IMG/VR virus record: IMGVR_UViG_3300023210_000135
Coordinates: 1 to 31,398 of that record
Source: a virus
Strand: one strand, 5' to 3'
DNA: 31,398 nucleotides
Below, one piece after another: positions 30,640 to 31,398 of the stretch. The position numbers were made by a program, and so were the translations under genes. How positions within the stretch are numbered: position 1 is the stretch's first letter; each line of letters opens with the position of its first letter. The notes under the pieces are model-generated. The model was not told the origin of the DNA. It saw only the letters and a program-made list of their open reading frames with translations, and ran no database searches.

Positions 30640-31398
30640 TTAGATAACAGGTACTGCACTGGTGGTTACGGAAACCGCCTTGCGCATACGAGCCTCGATA
30701 CGAACTCCAACAGGAACCGTTACGAGTGCTTTGAATTTATGTTCACCTGAATCTATCACAATACTATAGTCCTCACCAGAGGTCTGTAGAATTCCGTTGT
30801 AGTAGAGATCAACTAATTCATACTGTTCACTAAACCCGAATGCAGTCAAATCATTAACGGCCAGTTCTGTTGAAACAACCATACTGAAGCTTCTCCAACG
30901 AGCCTCCAACGCACCCAAATCTGTTATCGCAGTTGCGACTCTAGATATAAGGTATCCATGCATGACTTCTCGCTCATCACGAGCAGAGCCCGAAAGCACA
31001 GTGTCAGCATCGCCAAAGGCAGTGGTGACAACACCGTCAGCAGCAATGTAATTGTTGGTGACAACACCGTCAGCAGTAATAAACTCCGTACGAATCAGGG
31101 CACGATCAGCACTACCTGTTGTAATTGATGAGATAATGTTTGTATCAGCCAACTCGTAAGCAGCTACAACTTCAATCATGGTATCAAGATCTATATCAGC
31201 AGAAGCAATAATTGCATCGGCAGTAGCTTGAGCAGCAGCAGCAGCAGCCATAACTACGACATCCGCAGCAATAAACTCCGAACGAATCAGATTACGATCA
31301 GCCAAAGCAGAGCCCGAAAGCACACCGTCAGCAGCGATGAACGCAGTGGTGACAGCAGTGTCAGCAGCAGCAAACTCCGAACGAATCAGATTACGATC
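30640..31398 (-). CDS. Alanine-rich repeat protein, probably tail fibre (5' end outside the window)
   Basis: The reading frame stays open to the right edge, so the N-terminus is missing. The visible part is built of repeats of the form DRNLIRSEF-x-AAD-xx-VT-x-AF-x-AAD-x-VLSGSA, with Ala/Asp/Leu spacing that fits a coiled coil or trimeric fibre shaft. The last 90 residues lose the repeat: RWRSFSMVVSTELAVNDLTA, LVDLYYNGILQTSGEDYSI and FKALVTVPVGVRIEARMRK look like a beta-rich tip domain of the kind found at the end of phage structural fibres. Located next to sheath genes, a fibre or neck appendage is likely. It is the last gene before a strong terminator. Confidence 0.65.
   Translation of the reverse strand, partial: DRNLIRSEFAAADTAVTTAFIAADGVLSGSALADRNLIRSEFIAADVVVMAAAAAAQATADAIIASADIDLDTMIEVVAAYELADTNIISSITTGSADRALIRTEFITADGVVTNNYIAADGVVTTAFGDADTVLSGSARDEREVMHGYLISRVATAITDLGALEARWRSFSMVVSTELAVNDLTAFGFSEQYELVDLYYNGILQTSGEDYSIVIDSGEHKFKALVTVPVGVRIEARMRKAVSVTTSAVPVI
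31273..31398 (-). repeat. DNA repeats in the fibre-like gene
   Basis: A 27-base block starting AAACTCCGAACGAATCAG occurs identically at 31273-31299 and 31372-31398, 99 bases apart (33 codons), and with changes at 31081-31107. An 18-base block GCAGAGCCCGAAAGCACA occurs at 30983-31000 and 31307-31324. Near-identical DNA suggests recent duplication. Confidence 0.8.

Noticed and set aside
1-31398. tRNA genes, CRISPR arrays, insertion sequences
   Set aside because: None of the required structures or repeats were seen; nearly all bases are in minus-strand genes.

Overview
This window is a stretch of a large contractile-tailed, T4-like dsDNA phage genome. All credible genes lie on the minus strand and are packed almost without gaps, so transcription runs from high to low coordinates. 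No gap between genes exceeds about 110 bases. I see no tRNA, rRNA, CRISPR array or insertion sequence. The host is probably a Gram-negative bacterium: the promoters I can see are sigma70-type, and one small gene matches DUF6356, known from Proteobacteria. The gene mix (B12-dependent ribonucleotide reductase, family A DNA polymerase, gp32-, gp41-, RecA- and gp18/19-like proteins) resembles marine myoviruses, but the exact phage group and host cannot be read from the sequence.

Right part (about 16.5-31.4 kb): virion genes. In transcription order these are an alanine-rich repeat protein, probably a fibre, cut by the right edge; a strong terminator; a PEPI-repeat protein; tail sheath; tail tube; a gp26-like zinc protein with a small overlapping gene; a terminator hairpin; an unknown gene; the tape measure protein; a baseplate protein; a LysM/gp53-like baseplate protein; a very long baseplate-hub-like protein; and an unknown 428-residue protein. 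Middle part (about 7.2-16.5 kb): replication and recombination. It holds family A polymerase, a divergent FtsZ/tubulin-like protein, a small DUF2693-like gene, gp32-type single-strand binding protein, a coupled cassette of ParB-like protein, Dam-family adenine methyltransferase and PD-(D/E)XK nuclease, RecA/UvsX recombinase, a secreted His-rich protein, a J-domain protein and a 5' exonuclease. Left part (about 0-7.2 kb): DnaB/gp41 helicase, monomeric class II ribonucleotide reductase, a GroES-like co-chaperonin and small accessory genes (ADP-ribosyltransferase-like, Rossmann flavoprotein-like, DUF6356, a membrane HExxH protein, a nucleotidyltransferase-like protein).

Two patterns stand out. 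First, six close matches to TTGACA-N16/17-TATAAT, five with an extended -10 TGn, point leftward in the replication and accessory half, and none was found in the tail-gene half. This suggests host RNA polymerase reads the early genes and another signal drives the late genes. Second, two unrelated proteins, the PD-(D/E)XK nuclease and the ADP-ribosyltransferase-like protein, share a short N-terminus of the form WR-x-(Y/F)-L-x-E. It looks like a T4-type capsid-targeting peptide ending in a prohead-protease site (LDE|A and LNE|T). If correct, both are packed in the head and injected with the DNA. The nuclease is translationally coupled to its own DNA methyltransferase, so the phage may carry an injected restriction-type weapon whose matching methylase protects its own genome.
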